A stretch of DNA of 64,000 nucleotides, taken from NCBI GenBank assembly GCA_905221605.1, contig CAJNDS010002350.1, forward strand, positions 410,506 to 474,505, in the 5' to 3' direction. The first letter of the stretch is position 1. Each line of letters starts with the position of its first letter. The DNA is from Symbiodinium natans (taxonomy: Eukaryota; Sar; Dinophyceae; Suessiales; Symbiodiniaceae). Shown one piece after another: positions 10,046-19,900 of this stretch. The notes beneath the pieces are model-generated. The model saw only the letters and a list, made by a program, of their open reading frames with translations, was not told the origin of the DNA and made no database searches. The position numbers were made by a program, and so were the translations under genes.

Positions 10046-13000
10046 CTACATTTCTGTTGCCCTGGGCCGAATACAAATATCACAGGCCCTGTATCTGGCG
10101 ATATGACGACTGTTGGCCAGGGCTCCGCAATCTTCACGATGATACACTGTGCCCCGGTGAGTTGCGATTGTGATTGACTCGGGGGCATATCCTAGCCCTT
10201 CACTCCTAGCGAGCCTTGCACGAAGATCCCTATTCTCATTGCGAACCTCAATCAAAGCTTCCTCGCATTGCTCTACAGTACGATGTTCTTCATGCAGGGC
10301 TTCGGTGAGAAAACTACATCTGTCGACATACTCGTTCATGAACTGCCGCTCGCTTGGTGACATTCCGATGCTCGCTTGGGTGTAGCGGTTCACCTTTTCC
10401 ACTTTTGCTTGGCTGGCCTGGTCCACAGTTGCTCGTCGGCCTGGAAGGGCCCACTTGTAGATCCACCAAATGACCCACAAAGCCCCAAGCCAAAACAACA
10501 CTACTACCAGGCCAGTCGCCATCGTAGCCACTCCAGACAGAAGAGCATCTTCCATCATCGCCATCGTCACGGCGAGGCCCAAGCCCTCTGCACCATCAGC
10601 CCCAAGCACTTGGGCCATCACAAGCAAGATCGGCAGAATTTTCTTCGCATGCACTAGGTCCACTCCGCTGCTTTTCATCATTTCTTTCACTTGCATCTTG
10701 CTCTGGGATCTCTCAAGGTCCTCAAGTCCATATGGATTTCCATCATCGTCCACTGCTCCACTTCGACATAGGAGCTCTCGGACGCGAGGGCCGCTCAGAG
10801 GTTTTGTACCCAGGTCAGAGGGGTTTCGTTGCCCTGACACAGGGCTTGCACGGAAGACCTTGGCTTTGATGGCCTCTTGGACCCACAAAAGGCCACAGCT
10901 CAAGTGTCTGACCTTGCCGCAGCCGATTCGCTGGCTGATGCCTCTAGCTGCAGCACTGTCACTTCGAAGCACAACATCAATCTCAGCGAACCCTTTCATC
11001 AAGTAGTCGAGGCACTCCCGGATGAACACAACTTCAGTGCCCCCACTCACCATTGCAACGAACTCCGACTCCCCGCTGCTGAGCGACACAGATTTCTGAG
11101 TTCTAACGTGACTGGCAATCAAGCTGCCACCCAGGTACAGATGCACCGAGGAGCGAGACTTTCTTGTTCGCTTGCACCCAGCCCAGTCAGCATCTGTTAC
11201 GGATTCCAAGACGACCTGGCCTCCGTGCTGAAGGGGTCCTGAGCCTTTGTATTCCAAACAGGCTGCTTGTTGCAAAGGCTTGATCAGGAAGCCAAGACTG
11301 GGAACCTTCTGGAGGTAGCCGGCGACTTTCGCCAGCCACTTGTAGGCCATAACTGTTGGTGAGCTCATCTTACTTGCAAGGACACATGTGCTGTACTGTA
11401 TGTCCGGCCTCGTGTGGCTCAGGTACAAGAGCCTGCCAGTACACTCCTTGTACTGCTTGGCCCTTTCAGGAGCGAGGGCGGCACTTGTATCAGCTTCCAA
11501 GAGACTGGCATCTCCTGGAGTGTCTCTGCTTTTCAATCCAGGCCCCATTGCTTCCAAGAGAGCCTCAACATGCTTTTGCCCCGAATACATTGCTATCCCA
11601 TCTTCAAGCTTCACATATCTTCGCTTCAGGAACTCCAGCTCATCCCCCACCTCCTTCAGTGGGCTGCTGATTTGGACCTTGACCTTCTTGGCGAGCACTT
11701 TCTCAAGGGCTTGTCGGGCTGCTGGTGTTGAAGCAAGAAGCCCATCATCAGCATGCAGCACCAGGCCTGTGTCACAGCCAGGCCTCTCATCTCGGAACAA
11801 GGTGGGCTCCTTAGCAAAGCCGGTGAGCCCCGCCTCCGCAAGCATCCCCTTCATGTACTGGAACCACTCACTGGCTGCAACCCTCTGGCCTGGCAACAGC
11901 CTCTCAAGCACAAACCTCCTAGAGCCACTGCTCTGGGTGTCAAAGAGCCGCGCGTCGACCTCGATCACCACTGGTGCCTTCTGCGGCACATTCAGGTAGG
12001 CGTCCTTGATGTCGAGCGTGGTGAGCTCGAGGCCTCTGGCTTGTGCCCAAGCCATCAGCCCATGCACCACTGCCAGAGAACTTGATGGAGCGAACAGCTC
12101 CTGCGACCACGGCGTCCACGAGCGAAACTCCCTGGCCACTAGGCGAGATCTGCGAATCCAGCCAGGCCTCTTTCGCCAGTCTCTGACTACTTTCGTAGTC
12201 AACTGCTCGTATTGCCCCAGGTCCTCTCCATCCCTGGGGGGCCTCAGTGCGCCCATGGCAACCAGGCGCTCCACCTCTGTTCTGTCGCTCTCAAGGTCCA
12301 AAGCTGCCAACTCGTCAGGGCTTAGTTCCGGCGGTGGGTCATCAGGAGACCACCACATCTCTTCACAAGCATTCTCTGTGAACTCCAGGACTGGCTCCAC
12401 TTCATCAAGCCATGTCTCTGCCTGCGAATACTCATCCATTTCGACGTCGCCGTGGACCATGGAGATTCCAGCAAACCCTGGAGGGTACAGCGAGCCACCA
12501 ACGCTCCCAGCAGTCGGTGAGCCTTTGGGCCGGTCCAGCAGAAGCTTGACTCGCTTGCTTGCTGGTCCCTTTTCAGGCCCCGGTCTCGTTACCTTAGTGC
12601 TGCTGTCCATCGCTGCTGACGCTTCCTCTTGTGCTGCTGGTGCTTCCTCCTCTGCTGTTGGCGCTTTCTCCTCTGCTGCTGGTGCTTTCTCCTCTGCTAT
12701 GTCTTCCATTCCTTGGCTCTTTCTTGATGACCGTGACGGAGAAGATGGATTTGAGCTACTGCTGCTGGAATCCGTCCCGAGCTCGTCGGCAGGAGGCTTT
12801 GGTGTCCCTGCTGCAATGGATTCTGCGGCTGCTTTCCCCGCTGCACGCGCCAACTGCTCTAATGAAGCATGGTCTGGTAGAAGAGGAACTCGAGAAGTGT
12901 ACATGGCCCTCTTCCTTCGCACTTTGCCTCCATAGTCCCATGGAAGCCCTTTCACTTGGAAGACTTCGTCGGCTGACCACTGGCTCTCCACAGGCACTCG

Positions 13001-13252
13001 GCGGATCGACCTGCTCTCACAAGCTCCTTCTGGCGTAAGAAGCACATGCGCATTGTTCTTCTCGTTGACGCCAACCCAAATGCCTTTTCTCCACTGGAGG
13101 TCGCCCTTGTACTTCGTGGCCTTGTGGAAAATACAACTCTCCCCGAAGACTAGGAGGCGTCCTCTGTACCGCCGTCCATGTAGGACCTCAAAGGGTGTGA
13201 TGCCCCGACTGGTGGTGGAGAACCTGTTGTAAAGGAAGGCCGCGTGGCGCAA
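10046..13252 (-). CDS. Copia Pol: integrase tail, reverse transcriptase, RNase H and C-terminal membrane/Cys-His extension
   Basis: An open frame of 1068 codons; the part before about residue 60 finishes the integrase (SRGITPFEVLHGR is the copia integrase C-terminal motif). A Ser/Pro/Ala-rich linker follows, then RT with LTTLDIKDAYLNV (motif A) and LHADDGLLA (motif C, HADD rather than YVDD). RNase H follows: TDADWAGC, SLSSGESEFVAM and VLRSDSAAA carry the acidic residues. The last 230 or so residues are unusual: a membrane segment (VVVLFWLGALWVIWWIYKW), a coiled coil (FLTEALHEEHRTVEQCEEAL) and a Cys/His motif (TVYHREDCGAL...RACDIC) similar to small metal-binding tails. The true N-terminus is the preceding frame, joined by a 1-base shift near 13220-13250. 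Confidence 0.9.
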   Translation of the reverse strand: MRHAAFLYNRFSTTSRGITPFEVLHGRRYRGRLLVFGESCIFHKATKYKGDLQWRKGIWVGVNEKNNAHVLLTPEGACESRSIRRVPVESQWSADEVFQVKGLPWDYGGKVRRKRAMYTSRVPLLPDHASLEQLARAAGKAAAESIAAGTPKPPADELGTDSSSSSSNPSSPSRSSRKSQGMEDIAEEKAPAAEEKAPTAEEEAPAAQEEASAAMDSSTKVTRPGPEKGPASKRVKLLLDRPKGSPTAGSVGGSLYPPGFAGISMVHGDVEMDEYSQAETWLDEVEPVLEFTENACEEMWWSPDDPPPELSPDELAALDLESDRTEVERLVAMGALRPPRDGEDLGQYEQLTTKVVRDWRKRPGWIRRSRLVAREFRSWTPWSQELFAPSSSLAVVHGLMAWAQARGLELTTLDIKDAYLNVPQKAPVVIEVDARLFDTQSSGSRRFVLERLLPGQRVAASEWFQYMKGMLAEAGLTGFAKEPTLFRDERPGCDTGLVLHADDGLLASTPAARQALEKVLAKKVKVQISSPLKEVGDELEFLKRRYVKLEDGIAMYSGQKHVEALLEAMGPGLKSRDTPGDASLLEADTSAALAPERAKQYKECTGRLLYLSHTRPDIQYSTCVLASKMSSPTVMAYKWLAKVAGYLQKVPSLGFLIKPLQQAACLEYKGSGPLQHGGQVVLESVTDADWAGCKRTRKSRSSVHLYLGGSLIASHVRTQKSVSLSSGESEFVAMVSGGTEVVFIRECLDYLMKGFAEIDVVLRSDSAAARGISQRIGCGKVRHLSCGLLWVQEAIKAKVFRASPVSGQRNPSDLGTKPLSGPRVRELLCRSGAVDDDGNPYGLEDLERSQSKMQVKEMMKSSGVDLVHAKKILPILLVMAQVLGADGAEGLGLAVTMAMMEDALLSGVATMATGLVVVLFWLGALWVIWWIYKWALPGRRATVDQASQAKVEKVNRYTQASIGMSPSERQFMNEYVDRCSFLTEALHEEHRTVEQCEEALIEVRNENRDLRARLARSEGLGYAPESITIATHRGTVYHREDCGALANSRHIARYRACDICIRPRATEM

Positions 13253-14339
13253 CAGCCTCCAGGAAGCACTTCAACGTCATGGCATTCCGGCGGATTGTGC
13301 TCACCGCCTTCTCTGCTTGCCCATTTGAGGCGTGAGAGCCCGCAGGGGCTAGCTGGACGGCGCTGCGCAGTCCAAGCTTCACACGGCACGCTTCGACAGC
13401 GTGAAGCACCTGCTTGATGCTTGGCTCAGGATCTCCTTGCAGCACCACTTCTGTTGCCCCGGCCACCTGCATGGAAAGCCTTGTGAGCGCCTCGCTCACT
13501 TTCTTGAGCGAAGAGGAGCCTTTTGCCACCAAGGGAATGGCAACCACCCATCCACTCGTTGACTCTGCGCCCACAAGGTTCAAAGCGAATTGGTCCCTGT
13601 AGTCCTCGGCTTCCTGGGCTTCATCAGGTTGCTGGTGCTCTCCCTGTGGCTCCGGTTCCTCAGGCTCCACCTCACCTCGCTCTTTTGTGAAGGTGTAGCA
13701 ATAGTCAATCTGGATGCGAGGCTTTGGCTCCTTGTACTCGTTCTCGACGATGTCACCCTTCTCCTCCGTTTGCTTCTCGTGAGGGGATTGCCTTGACCGG
13801 CTCATGACACATGCTTCACACCAGGGCTGGAAAGGGTGATGTGTCAAGGCATGTAGGTCTTGTTGCTCTTTGCTTGGAAGCACCGGCACCCTGAACTGTT
13901 CAGGATTCCTCTCCCCTTCTCGGAACATCTGCTTCGCCACCTCGGTGGAGAGCTGCTTCTCCAACACCTCCTTGTGATCACGAAGTCGCCGAAGAACACG
14001 AGCTTTTGGCCCACTCTTGCTCACCCCGAGCTTGTCACAGAGATCTTTCAGATTCTTGAGGGGGGTTTCCATGCTTAGTTCCACACCATCCAACTCGTCG
14101 TCTTCAAGATCCGCGTGCCGAACTTGTCCTCGAAGGTCCCATTCTCCTCCAAGCACTTCCATTGGCTCATCGCCAAGACCACCCCCGACATCTCCAGGCA
14201 CATAGGGCTCATCGAACTCCTTGGGCTCATCGAAGAGGGTCCCGGGATTCGTCAAGATATCCCGGTTGAGCTCTGCCACGTGGAAAAGCACACACACATC
14301 CCTGAACCCAGCTAGCTCAGACTCGATGTTCGTGATCAC
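13188..14339 (-). CDS. Copia integrase with N-terminal SAP-like domain
   Basis: 383 codons. Residues about 93-125 (LKNLKDLCDKLGVSKSGPKA...LRRL) match the SAP DNA-binding helix-turn-helix pattern. Next comes a His/Cys zinc module (HALTHHPFQPWCEACVMSRS). The DDE core follows, with IQIDYCYT, VLQGDPEPS and SNGQAEKAVSTIR as its three acidic motifs. The catalytic core shows no internal stop. The frame enters from the protease frame by a shift near 14350 and leaves by another near 13220. The recorded start is a GTG that is an artefact of the shift. SAP domains in this position are unusual; the assignment rests on pattern only. Confidence 0.85.
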   Translation of the reverse strand: MITNIESELAGFRDVCVLFHVAELNRDILTNPGTLFDEPKEFDEPYVPGDVGGGLGDEPMEVLGGEWDLRGQVRHADLEDDELDGVELSMETPLKNLKDLCDKLGVSKSGPKARVLRRLRDHKEVLEKQLSTEVAKQMFREGERNPEQFRVPVLPSKEQQDLHALTHHPFQPWCEACVMSRSRQSPHEKQTEEKGDIVENEYKEPKPRIQIDYCYTFTKERGEVEPEEPEPQGEHQQPDEAQEAEDYRDQFALNLVGAESTSGWVVAIPLVAKGSSSLKKVSEALTRLSMQVAGATEVVLQGDPEPSIKQVLHAVEACRVKLGLRSAVQLAPAGSHASNGQAEKAVSTIRRNAMTLKCFLEAVAPRGLPLQQVLHHQSGHHTL

Positions 14340-14358
14340 CTTCGGCGAGTGCTCAAAG

Positions 14359-15747
14359 TCATAGGTCGTCGACCCACTCCCAGTCGTCGCTCGACCACAC
14401 TGCCTGCTCGAAGGGGATCTCTTTGGTTCTGTGCGCCACCAGAACTGGAAGGCCTGAGGGCAGTATGCTCCACCCTGGCGTTTCGATCACATCCTCGAGC
14501 TGAGGGGGAAGCGCCGAGACATCCAACATGGCAATGGACGAAACCAGGGCAGTCATGACCAGGGTGTTCCTTCTCAATCTCATTGGGAGGATCCTTTCCC
14601 CTTGTTTCAGCACTGGACCCTTCTTTCCTGTGCTCAACCTCCAGCCGCTCCTCCAGAGCTTGCCCAGCGAGATGATGAGTGAGTTCACTTTGGCTATGGC
14701 GAACTTCTCCCGGATGGTGACCCACTTGCCTTCATCATCTTGCACCTCCACATTCAAGTATCTTGCAGCATGTTGTTGAATTTCATGGCCTTGAGCATCT
14801 CGCATGAATACTTCCAGAGGTCCAGCCGGGTCGCCCAGGCCTGCGAAGTCGAGCGGAGCCACCGAAACATCTGCTCCTGAGTCCATTACAACCTCCACTT
14901 CGGTTCCTCCAGGTTGAACTCTTCCATAGTGCTGCACCATGTTGATTTCAACCTCCGTTTCCAACAAGTTCTGGTCGAAGACGCTCGGCTCCCAAACAAC
15001 CCACTCATTGTCTTCATCGGTGCTATCCATTCTGAACTCCATCACCTTCCCGGATTCCTTGGTGCTGACAGCCGACACCATCATCACCTCGGCACCGTCC
15101 AAGCTGAACTCTCCCAAATCGCTCTCGCACTCAACCTCGGAAATGTCAAAGATTTCCACAGCCCTGCAACCTGGAGGTGTTCCCAGAGGCATTGCTTGAA
15201 CTTGCTGCACTGTGCTCGGTGTCCTATAGGCTGTGGCCGAGGTCGAGGCTGACGAAGCTCCGGACGAAGTGGCTCCACCACCTCCATCTTCAACTTGATT
15301 GACCCTGCCCTTGTTAGGGCATTCGTTCTTCCAATGGCCGGACTGGCCACACTTGTGGCAGACATTGCTTTGTCCTCCTCCTTTGCCCTTGCTCTTCGGG
15401 TTGCCATTGTTATTGCTCTTCCCTCCACGCTGGTTGTTTTCCCACCAGCTGTTGCTGCTGTAGTTTCCTTTGCCCTTCTGCCATCCTCCGGTGCCTTTGC
15501 CTCTACCCCACTGGGCTTGCTGCTGTCCTTTGCTCCACTGCTGCTGCTTGCCATCTCCTTTGGCCCATTTTCCTTTTCCCTTGCCTTTGTCATCTTTGCC
15601 CTTCTTACCCTTCTTTCCTCCTTTGCCCCAGCCTTTGGCCCAAACTTGGTCCACATCCATTGGCTGCGGTCCTCCTGCTTGGCATTGCTGCTGGTGCTCA
15701 GGCTCAAACTCCAGGGCGTGTTGACATTCTCGTACTGGAGAATCCAT
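14359..15747 (-). CDS. Copia Gag C-terminus, zinc knuckle and aspartic protease
   Basis: 462 codons. The first 25 or so residues overlap the gag frame and are probably not used. A basic Gly/Lys/Gln-rich segment follows, then a CCHC knuckle (CHKCGQSGHWKNEC, about residue 130) that binds RNA. After an acidic linker comes the retropepsin site VVMDSGADVSVAPLDF, with Asp-Ser-Gly-Ala as the catalytic triplet. It stops at TGA next to the integrase frame (VDDL then stop), where a 1-base shift would continue into the next frame. Confidence 0.85.
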   Translation of the reverse strand: MDSPVRECQHALEFEPEHQQQCQAGGPQPMDVDQVWAKGWGKGGKKGKKGKDDKGKGKGKWAKGDGKQQQWSKGQQQAQWGRGKGTGGWQKGKGNYSSNSWWENNQRGGKSNNNGNPKSKGKGGGQSNVCHKCGQSGHWKNECPNKGRVNQVEDGGGGATSSGASSASTSATAYRTPSTVQQVQAMPLGTPPGCRAVEIFDISEVECESDLGEFSLDGAEVMMVSAVSTKESGKVMEFRMDSTDEDNEWVVWEPSVFDQNLLETEVEINMVQHYGRVQPGGTEVEVVMDSGADVSVAPLDFAGLGDPAGPLEVFMRDAQGHEIQQHAARYLNVEVQDDEGKWVTIREKFAIAKVNSLIISLGKLWRSGWRLSTGKKGPVLKQGERILPMRLRRNTLVMTALVSSIAMLDVSALPPQLEDVIETPGWSILPSGLPVLVAHRTKEIPFEQAVWSSDDWEWVDDL

Positions 15748-16526
15748 TCTCGCAAGTCGCTGTACTTCGTATCCGGGGTCATCCTGAGCTGAACTTGGCT
15801 TTTCAAAGGCTCCTTAAGGCCCATGACCACTGTCGCAACCATGAGGTCCTCGCTGAAGGTCTTGCCGCTGCTGCTCTCATAAGCTCTGAGTGCCTCCTCA
15901 TAGGCAACCAGCTGCTCATGCAGGCCCACATTCTCCTTGAACTCCCACTGCGCAAGCTGACGCATGATCGCCAAAGAGCGCGTGCGCTCCTTCGGTTCCA
16001 TCTCGCGCCGAAGCCTCCTCAAGGCCTCGTATCCATTCTTCTCCTTTTCCAGACCCTTGATCAAAAGCAAAGGCCTGCCTTTGACCAGGGAGCAAAGTGC
16101 TCCAAACAATCGCTGGCTGCGACTTGCTGTCTCATCCGGCAGCAGACTGCTGTCGATCTCTTCGTCCCATGTGATGTCCTCCATGTCGCCCTCGAACTCG
16201 GGGTCATTCGCAATCAACCAAGTGCACAACTGGAAATGCCACTCCTTCCATGTTCGCAGCTCCTCCTCTCTGTCTTTTGGCTTCCACTCAGGCATCCTCA
16301 AGGCCTTCAAGAGACCATTGCTCTTTGAGGCCACTGCCTGTGATTCTGCTGCCTGAGCAGCTCGCTCCGTTGTTGTAATCAATCTCGAGAAGACACTTCC
16401 CAAAGCTTGGTCAAGTCTTCCCCGGACGATCCTGTCAATCTCGTTTCGCATTGCTGCCTCTGCATCCACGGGCTGGTTCGGACCAGCACTCCCCATGCCA
16501 GGCTCCTGTCCACTCGAAGGCTCCAT
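15712..16526 (-). CDS. Copia Gag N-terminal/capsid region
   Basis: Starts MEPSSGQEPG. Upstream frame is the leader and LTR. Residues 60-250 are the typical copia Gag (UBN2-like) helical region: LRTWKEWHFQLCTWL, then RLFGALCSLVKGRPLLLIKG, then YEALRRLRREMEP and LRMTPDTKYSDLREWILQYE. The frame changes near 15715 (ACGCCCTGG), after which the zinc-knuckle frame carries the sense. The same phase stays open to 15084 but becomes Lys/Arg-rich nonsense there. Confidence 0.85.
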
Positions 16527-16882
16527 TGCACCCACAAGGCAGTCCCTGAACCACCTGCTCCAACCACTCGCCAGGAAGAATCGATATCCAACCCAGCGAC
16601 CGCCAGAGGCCCAAACACCCCCACCTGCACTGATACCGCTTGCACTGAGATCTCCACCACACCAGGTTTCACAGGCACTGCTTGCTTTGCAAAAGTGCAG
16701 TCCACCAGAAAAAGCGAACTCCGGTTCTGCCCCAACTCCAAGGGGACTTACGACAAAAGTGTGTTCTGAAGCCAGTGGGTCGGCCAAGTGAATGGCAGCG
16801 AACCAGACGGCTAAGTGAAGGGCAGCAATCAAGCTGATCCAAGACACGCGGGATATCGGGTGAAACCAAGCCTCTAGCTGGA

Positions 16883-16900
16883 GCCGTGGCTCCGCTACCA
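16883..16900 (-). promoter_or_regulatory. Primer binding site, initiator-Met tRNA-like
   Basis: Read on the minus strand, the bases directly after the 5' LTR are TGGTAGCGGAGCCACGGC. Plant-type iMet primer sites begin TGGTATCAGAGCC, so 11 of the first 13 match. This fixes the element's orientation. Confidence 0.75.
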
Positions 16901-16979
16901 TGAAAGACTTTTCTCTGAACCGCAAAGGGCTGCCGATTGATATGGATACATGTGAGGCAAAAGGAGTGCAACTCTGACA
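16901..16979 (-). repeat. LTR (5' LTR of the minus-strand element)
   Basis: 79 bp, identical to 9924-10002 except for one base. Ends TG...CA. Confidence 0.92.
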
Positions 16980-16984
16980 CATAT
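16980..16984. other. Target-site duplication of the retrotransposon, right (CATAT)
   Basis: Second copy of CATAT. The PolB frame resumes in phase at 16985. Confidence 0.9.
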
Positions 16985-19900
16985 AATCAATCAAAACCTT
17001 TTACAGAGCGTTTAACAAAGAAACTAGACAAAATATCTAAAACTCCAGAATATAAACGTTTTAAAGTATTAAACGACGCTTCTAAAAAAGTTATGGTTCG
17101 TCAAGCATTAAAAAGCTACGCTATTAAAAACAAAGCATCAATTACAGATGAAAAATCCGCCTTAAAATCTTATGCTAATTCTTATTCCATTTCAAACATA
17201 AATCTTTCAGGTCTTAAAGGTTTATCATACCTTAAATATCAAAAAGAACGCTTAAACGATTATCTTAAGAAACATAAGAGCATGAAAGTTTTAATAACAG
17301 TTGATATAATATTTGAACATGCAGATGAAGAAGAAGAGATATCACACACGATAGGAAGTAGAAGATACAATATTTTAAATGAAGATGATTTAAACAATGC
17401 TATAAACAATATGGCTAGTGATATTGAACTGTTAGTTGAAAACAAAAATCTAAAAAAATCAGGATTAAAAGTTAAGAAGGTTAATAAAATAACAATTCAT
17501 TATGACAAATACGACCCTACAAGGGCAGGTAAATTTATAGAACTACCTGATTGGATATCAAAGAAAAAAGCGTGTATTAATATTAAAAATTATGATGACT
17601 TTTGTTTAAAATATTGTATTTTGTGTAGGTTTTATGACATCTACAAAAAAGACCATCCAGAAAGACTTTTTCATTATGCAAAGCTATTAGATAATGAAAG
17701 CTTAATAACATGGGATGGTGTGAACTTTCCAGCTTCAAATGAAGATATTCAACATTTTGAAGAAATAAACAACAATACCATTTCAGTAAATGTTTATACA
17801 GTTGATAATGATAACAACAAAATAAGAGTAGACAGAGTAACAAAAATAGTTAAACCAAGTTGTCATGTTAACCTATTAAGACTAGATGAGGATGATAAAA
17901 GTCATTACGTTTATATTAAAGACTATTCTCGCTTAATGGGTTCTCAAACAAACAAAACAACGAATAGAATGTTTCATTGTCATTTTTGTCAAAAAGGTTT
18001 TAAACATGAAAGGTTGCTAACAGCTCATACTGTTAAAGGATGTATGGCTAATGAAGTTCAGGCGATTGAGATGCCTGAAGAAAAAGAAAAAATGATGTTT
18101 CAAAAGCACTACAAAAAGTTGAGATGTCCTTATGTTATATATGGTGATTTTGAGTGTTTAACCACATTATCAAACGAGGGATTAAAGGGTAGTTACACGG
18201 AGTTAAGCAACCCTGTAAAGGGGGCTTACCAGGAACATAAACCAAGTGGTTTTATGTTAAATGTTGTTAATTCAATAACAGATGAAGTTAAACCATACAT
18301 TTATAGAGGTGAGGATTGTATGGAACAATTTTGTAAAACAATGAATGAAATAAGAGAAGAAATATTTGAAAAGATGAAAACACCGAAGCCCATGATTATA
18401 ACACACGAACAAGAAAAAGAATTTCAAGATTGTAAGAAATGCTTTATATGTGGTGGTTCATTTAATAATACTAAAGATAAAAAGAAAGTTAGAGACCATT
18501 GTCATTTTACAGGTTTATATCGTGGATGTGCCCATAACAAGTGTAATTTAGATTATTGTTTCAAATTCTTTAAAATACCAATATTTTTTCATAACCTCAA
18601 AAATTATGATGCACACCTTATAATATCAAATCTTGATAAACTCAATACTAAAAAAGATAATATAAGCGTAATAGCACAGAACAGCGAAAAGTTTATTACC
18701 TTTTGTTTAAAACAACTTGAATTTAAAGACAGTTTCAGTTTCTTATCATCATCATTAGATAAATTAGTTAAATTAACAAAATATGAGGATAATATTAAAC
18801 GAGAGAACTGGACAAACCATTTCTCATACAGTAAAAATAGTGAGTATGTTAAGGATGATTATGATTTAGATTTATTAACAGATAAGGGCATTTACCCATA
18901 TGACTATATGAATGATTTTACTAAATTCAATGAAACAGAGTTACCACCTAAAAAAGAATTCTACAGCCAACTAGCCGAAGAAGATATTAAAGATGAAGAT
19001 TATGAAAAAGCACTACATATATGGAAACATTTTAACATTAAAAACCTCGGTGAGTATCATGACCTGTATCTTAAAACGGATGTTTTATTATTAACAGATG
19101 TTTTTGAAAATTTCAGAACAAAATGTTTAGAAGATTACGGTTTAGACCCTGCTCATTATTATACACTTCCTAATTTCGCGTGGGATGCTATGTTATTAAA
19201 AACTGGTGTCACTTTAGATTTAATATATGATGAAGAATTATATAAAATGGTTGAGAAGGGTTTACGCGGTGGTATGTGTCAAGTTTCAAAGAGAAGAGCA
19301 GAAGCAAATAACAAATACATGAATGAAATGTATGACGAAAAGAAACCGTCTTCTTATATAAACTACCTTGATGCTAATAATTTATATGGTCTAGCGATGT
19401 GTCAAAAACTACCATACAAAGATATTAAATTTGTTGATAACTTTACAGAAGAACAACTTAACTCATGGTCAGATACTAATGTGGGTTTTATATTAGATGT
19501 TGATTTAGAGTATCCTAAAGAATTACACGATAAACATGTTGACTATCCACTAGCACCGGAGATTATGAATGTAACGACAGATATGTTAAGTGAAACACAG
19601 AAAACCATTTACAAAGCATACAATCACAACAAGGAGCCTAGAGATGAAAAAACAAACAAGTTAATATTAAATGTTTATGACAAACAGAATTATGTATTAC
19701 ACATTAAGATGTTAAAATATTATTTGAAACAAGGACTAAAACTAAAGAAGATAAACAGAGCAATAATGTTCAAACAAAAAGAATGGTTAAAACCATGGAT
19801 AGATTTTAACACAAATAAAAGAAAGGAAGCTACAAGTGATTTTGAAAAGGATATGTATAAATTAATGAATAACGCGGTGTATGGAAAAACGATGGAAAAC

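Larger units (their letters stand above)
9924..16979 (-). mobile_element. Ty1/copia-type LTR retrotransposon nested in viral PolB
   Basis: A 7.06-kb element read on the minus strand, bounded by 79-bp LTRs and CATAT duplications. The order is gag, zinc knuckle and protease, integrase, RT, RNase H, which is the copia order (integrase before RT). A C-terminal extension follows. The primer site next to the 5' LTR (plus-strand 16883-16900) resembles the tRNA-iMet complement. A short purine-rich tract (GAGGCGGGG on the minus strand, 10003-10011) precedes the 3' LTR. Coding runs in four phases with three single-base frame changes, so this copy looks inactive unless those are sequencing errors. Its composition is GC-rich, in sharp contrast to the virus it interrupts. 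Confidence 0.95.

Noticed and set aside
15084-15711. Continuation of the gag phase to 15084
   Set aside because: After about 15715 this phase becomes Lys/Arg/Ala nonsense while the adjacent phase holds the zinc knuckle and protease.
16883-16900. tRNA gene
   Set aside because: Only the 3'-end complement of an initiator tRNA is present, next to the LTR; it is a primer site.
16937-16984. Formal ATG start of the polymerase frame at 16937
   Set aside because: These codons lie in the retrotransposon LTR and target duplication; the true viral N-terminus is the in-phase segment ending at 9923.
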